This document shows positions 62,301 to 64,000 of a stretch of DNA of 64,000 nt, one piece after another; the first letter of the stretch is position 1, and the number at the start of each line of letters is the position of its first letter. The translations under genes and the position numbers were made by a program. Below the pieces are notes generated by a model. That model was not told the origin of the DNA and ran no database searches. It saw only the letters and a list, made by a program, of their open reading frames with translations. The stretch lies in NCBI GenBank assembly GCA_002021875.1, contig CP018627.1:5208001-5272000 (forward strand), read 5' to 3'. This stretch comes from Streptomyces hygroscopicus (lineage in GTDB: Bacteria > Actinomycetota > Actinomycetes > Streptomycetales > Streptomycetaceae).

Positions 62301-64000
62301 GAAGCGACAGGGCTCCGGCCACACACGCGGCGGCGATCTCACCCTGCGAGTGGCCCACCACGGCCGCCGGGACGACACCCAGCGAACGCCACAGTTCAGC
62401 GAGCGAAACCATCACGGAGAACAACACCGGCTGAACAACGTCCACCCGCTCCAGTGACGGTGCGCCCTCCGCCTCGCGCAGCACATCCACCAACGACCAG
62501 TCGGTGAACTCTGCGAGCGCGGCGGCACACTCATCAATACGGGCAGCGAACACCGGTGAAGCATCCAACAGCTCCACGGCCATGCCTACCCATTGTGACC
62601 CCTGTCCTGGGAACACGAATGCGGCCTTGCCCCCGATTGAGGCCCCCTGCACCAGGTTGGGCAGGACCTGCCCCCTAGCGAGGGCGTCCAAACCACCGGT
62701 GAATTCGTCCCGGTCCGTGCCCACCAGCACCGCGCGCTGCTCGAAGGCGGCGCGGGTGGTGGCCAGCGAGTGGCCGATGTCCAGCGGGCGCAGGGCGGGG
62801 TCGGCGTCGAGGTGGGCCAGCAGCTTGGCGGCCTGGTCGCGCAGCGCCGCCTCGCTCTTGCCGGACACCGTCCACGGCAGCGCGCCGGGCCGCCGGGTCG
62901 CCGGCTCGGTCTCGTCCGGCTCCTCGGCCGGGGCCTGCTCGATGATGGCGTGCGCGTTGGTGCCGCTGAAGCCGAACGAGGACACCGCGGCCCGGCGCGG
63001 ACGGCCGGTCTCCGGCCACTCCCGCGCCTCGGTCAGCAGCTCGACATCGCCCGCCGACCAGTCCACATGCGGGGTGGGCTCGGCGATGTGCAGCGACTCC
63101 GGCAGGACGCCGTGACGCAGCGCGAGCACGAGCTTCATCACACCCGCGACACCGGCGGCGGCCTGGGCGTGGCCGATGTTGGACTTGATGGAGCCGAGCA
63201 GCAGGGGCTGCCCGTCGGGCCGCTCCTGGCCGTAGGTGGCCAGCAGCGCCTGCGCCTCGATCGGGTCACCCAGCGTCGTACCGGTGCCGTGTGCCTCGAC
63301 CACGTCCACCTCGGCGGCGGACAGCCGGGCGTTGGCCAGGGCCTGCCGGATCACCCGCTGCTGGGACGGCCCGTTGGGCGCCGTCAGACCGTTGGACGCA
63401 CCGTCCTGGTTGATGGCCGAGCCCCGCACGACCGCGAGCACCGGATGCCCGTTCTTCCGCGCGTCCGACAGCCGCTCGACCAGCAGCATGCCCACGCCCT
63501 CGGCCGGGCTGAAGCCGTCCGCGTCCGAGGAGAACGCCTTGCTGCGGCCGTCGGAGGACAGTCCGCGCTGGCGGCTGAACTCGATGAAGGTGCCCGGGGT
63601 GGCCATCACGGTCACCCCGCCCGCGAGCGCGATCGTGCACTCGCCCTGGCGCAGCGACTGAACGGCCAGGTGCAGCGCCACCAGCGACGCCGAGCACGCG
63701 GTGTCGACGGTGACCGCCGGGCCCTCCAGACCGAAGGTGTACGAGAGGCGGCCGGAGACGACACTCGCGGCGCTGCCGGTGGCCAGGTGGCCCTCGTAGC
63801 CCTCGGTGTTGCTGCGCATGACGATGGAGTAGTCGGAGCCGTTGGTGCCGACGAAGACACCGGACGGGGTGCCGTGCAGCGTGGCCGGGTCGATGCCCGC
63901 CCGCTCGAACGCCTCCCACGACGTCTCCAGCAGCAGCCGCTGCTGCGGGTCCATCGCCATGGCCTCACGCGGCGAGATCCCGAAGAAGGTGGGGTCGAAG
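59350..64000 (-). CDS. Type I modular PKS A, last module (5' end outside window)
   Basis: At least 1549 residues; the gene enters from the right edge inside a KS domain, so upstream modules may exist beyond it. Visible: KS from [13 protein letters not shown] onward (Cys codon at 63694-63696, TACSASL); AT with GHSQGE (Ser codon 62347-62349) and YASH (methylmalonyl); no DH; KR (LVTGGTGALGAHVARWLA, VLDDG B-type, NYAAAN Tyr) in which the catalytic Ser is replaced by Gly (LFSGIAGTLG); ACP (LGFDSLIALELRNRL); and a C-terminal docking domain (LESALSVLDPDSEARDDIAA, then EVFAFIDKELGI) to pair with PKS B, whose start is 56 bases downstream. If the KR is inactive, the module leaves a ketone next to a methyl branch. 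Confidence 0.95.
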   Translation of the reverse strand, partial: FDPTFFGISPREAMAMDPQQRLLLETSWEAFERAGIDPATLHGTPSGVFVGTNGSDYSIVMRSNTEGYEGHLATGSAASVVSGRLSYTFGLEGPAVTVDTACSASLVALHLAVQSLRQGECTIALAGGVTVMATPGTFIEFSRQRGLSSDGRSKAFSSDADGFSPAEGVGMLLVERLSDARKNGHPVLAVVRGSAINQDGASNGLTAPNGPSQQRVIRQALANARLSAAEVDVVEAHGTGTTLGDPIEAQALLATYGQERPDGQPLLLGSIKSNIGHAQAAAGVAGVMKLVLALRHGVLPESLHIAEPTPHVDWSAGDVELLTEAREWPETGRPRRAAVSSFGFSGTNAHAIIEQAPAEEPDETEPATRRPGALPWTVSGKSEAALRDQAAKLLAHLDADPALRPLDIGHSLATTRAAFEQRAVLVGTDRDEFTGGLDALARGQVLPNLVQGASIGGKAAFVFPGQGSQWVGMAVELLDASPVFAARIDECAAALAEFTDWSLVDVLREAEGAPSLERVDVVQPVLFSVMVSLAELWRSLGVVPAAVVGHSQGEIAAACVAGALSLQDAARVVALRSQAIGRVLAGKGGMVSVALPVADVRERIEPWGEERISVAAVNGPSSVVVSGEPTALDELVAACEADEVRARRVPVDYASHSAQVELLRDELLELLAPVEPKAAEVPFLSTVTGEWVDGSELDAEYWFTNLRRTVELEGAIRRLLDEGFGVFIESSAHPVLTMGVQETAEDAGREAAAIGSLRRDEGGLERFWISVGEAWTRGVSVDWDAVYEGTGAERVELPTYAFQHQSYWPRAADTPADESGAPSDAVDARFWEAVEREDLASLADTLAFADDGERSSLGAVLPALATWRKQAREQSTVDGWRYRATWTSLTERQAPRLSGTWLLAVPESAAIDDWTLGAVRMLTERGAEVRQITPTAVESDRASLTRLVREELADAATVSGVLSLLAFDQGTAPGTDGVNAGLTGTAALIQALGDAGVEAPLWCATRGAVAVGQTDTVESPDQALVWGLGRTAALEYPERWGGLVDLPGSPDERALARLAGVLAGADGEDQIAVRAAGVFARRLAHAPLAGAPAVRTWKPAGTTLVTGGTGALGAHVARWLAAGGAEHLVLTSRRGPEAPGAAELRDELTELGTKVTVAACDVADRKAVETLLAAIPADQPLTAVMHAAGVLDDGVLDALTPERFATVLGPKADAARHLHELTRDLELSAFVLFSGIAGTLGDAGQGNYAAANAYLDALAEQRRAQGLPATSVAWGRWGETGLAADGAIGERLDRGGVPAMAPHAAITALQRALDHADTVVAVADIQWDRFAYGYTAVRPSPLIGELPEVRRLRETGAAAGEPGTASDGSPADALRKRLAGISRAEQSVVVLEVVRTNAAAALGHPSTDEVGAGRAFKELGFDSLIALELRNRLTAATGQKLPATLVFDYPTPAVLAEFLCGRIVGDGGTAAAPGLAELEALESALSVLDPDSEARDDIAARLRDLAAKWAEPRTAEAEAADGESGTVTEKLQEATPDEVFAFIDKELGI

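Noticed and set aside
63694..63696. TACSASL in the KS of PKS A as a sign of an inactive KS
   Set aside because: The catalytic Cys is present; only the residue two after it varies, which is common in active KS domains and is also seen in B1.

Overview
The window looks like a Streptomyces chromosome, or that of a very close relative. GC is very high, codon bias is strong at third positions, GGAGG ribosome sites and GTG starts are common, and several gene sets are characteristic of the genus: a dynamin-like GTPase pair next to a short SSB, Spo0M, a LAL regulator and giant modular PKS genes. No phage, transposase, CRISPR or rRNA was seen.

Positions 1 to about 17.75 kb are ordinary chromosome. 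In order: a truncated thioester (TQXA) surface protein; a minus-strand set of two dynamin-like GTPases (dynA/dynB type) and an SSB without the acidic tip; tRNA-Arg(TCT) with a terminator; a siderophore-interacting flavoprotein; ctaD; a small SRPBCC-like protein; Spo0M; a KhtT/KhtU-type K+/H+ antiporter pair; a small membrane protein; a zinc alcohol dehydrogenase; an orphan MbtH protein; a polyprenyl synthetase; a crcB-DUF190-crcB fluoride-export operon; and a LysR regulator.

From about 17.9 kb to the right edge lies one end of a type I polyketide cluster that continues beyond 64 kb. It holds a sulfotransferase, a LAL (large LuxR) regulator, an FAD amino-acid monooxygenase, an adenylate-forming ligase, a degenerate type II thioesterase, an ABC-2 exporter pair and a VinK-like acyltransferase. 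These are followed by three PKS genes on the minus strand, in transcription order A (59350 to beyond 64000), B (59293 to 42035) and C (41972 to 30210). Gene C ends in a thioesterase, so these are the last six modules of the assembly line. The modules are: A, KS-AT(methylmalonyl)-KR-ACP; B1, KS-AT-DH-KR-ACP with damaged DH and KR motifs; B2, KS-AT-DH-ER-KR-ACP; B3, KS-AT-DH-KR-ACP; C1, KS-AT-DH-KR-ACP; C2, KS-AT(methylmalonyl)-DH-KR-ACP-TE. The other ATs carry the malonyl signature. Read collinearly, the released chain would end in a 2-methyl-2,4,6-trienoyl unit, then a saturated stretch, then oxygen functions at C11 and C13 with a methyl at C12.

Monooxygenase, ligase and VinK-like acyltransferase together match the known route that turns an amino acid (arginine in the marginolactones and linear aminopolyols) into an amide, an acid and then an acyl-ACP starter. 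The sulfotransferase could sulfate the polyol, as in clethramycin. The product is therefore inferred to be a large polyol/polyene polyketide with an amino- or guanidino-acyl starter, possibly sulfated. The main oddities are: a type II thioesterase without its Ser and His; an intergenic-type repeat carried in frame inside two PKS modules; KR domains without the catalytic Ser; a TTA-containing leader ORF in front of the exporter; and four evenly spaced TTA codons at the end of spo0M.
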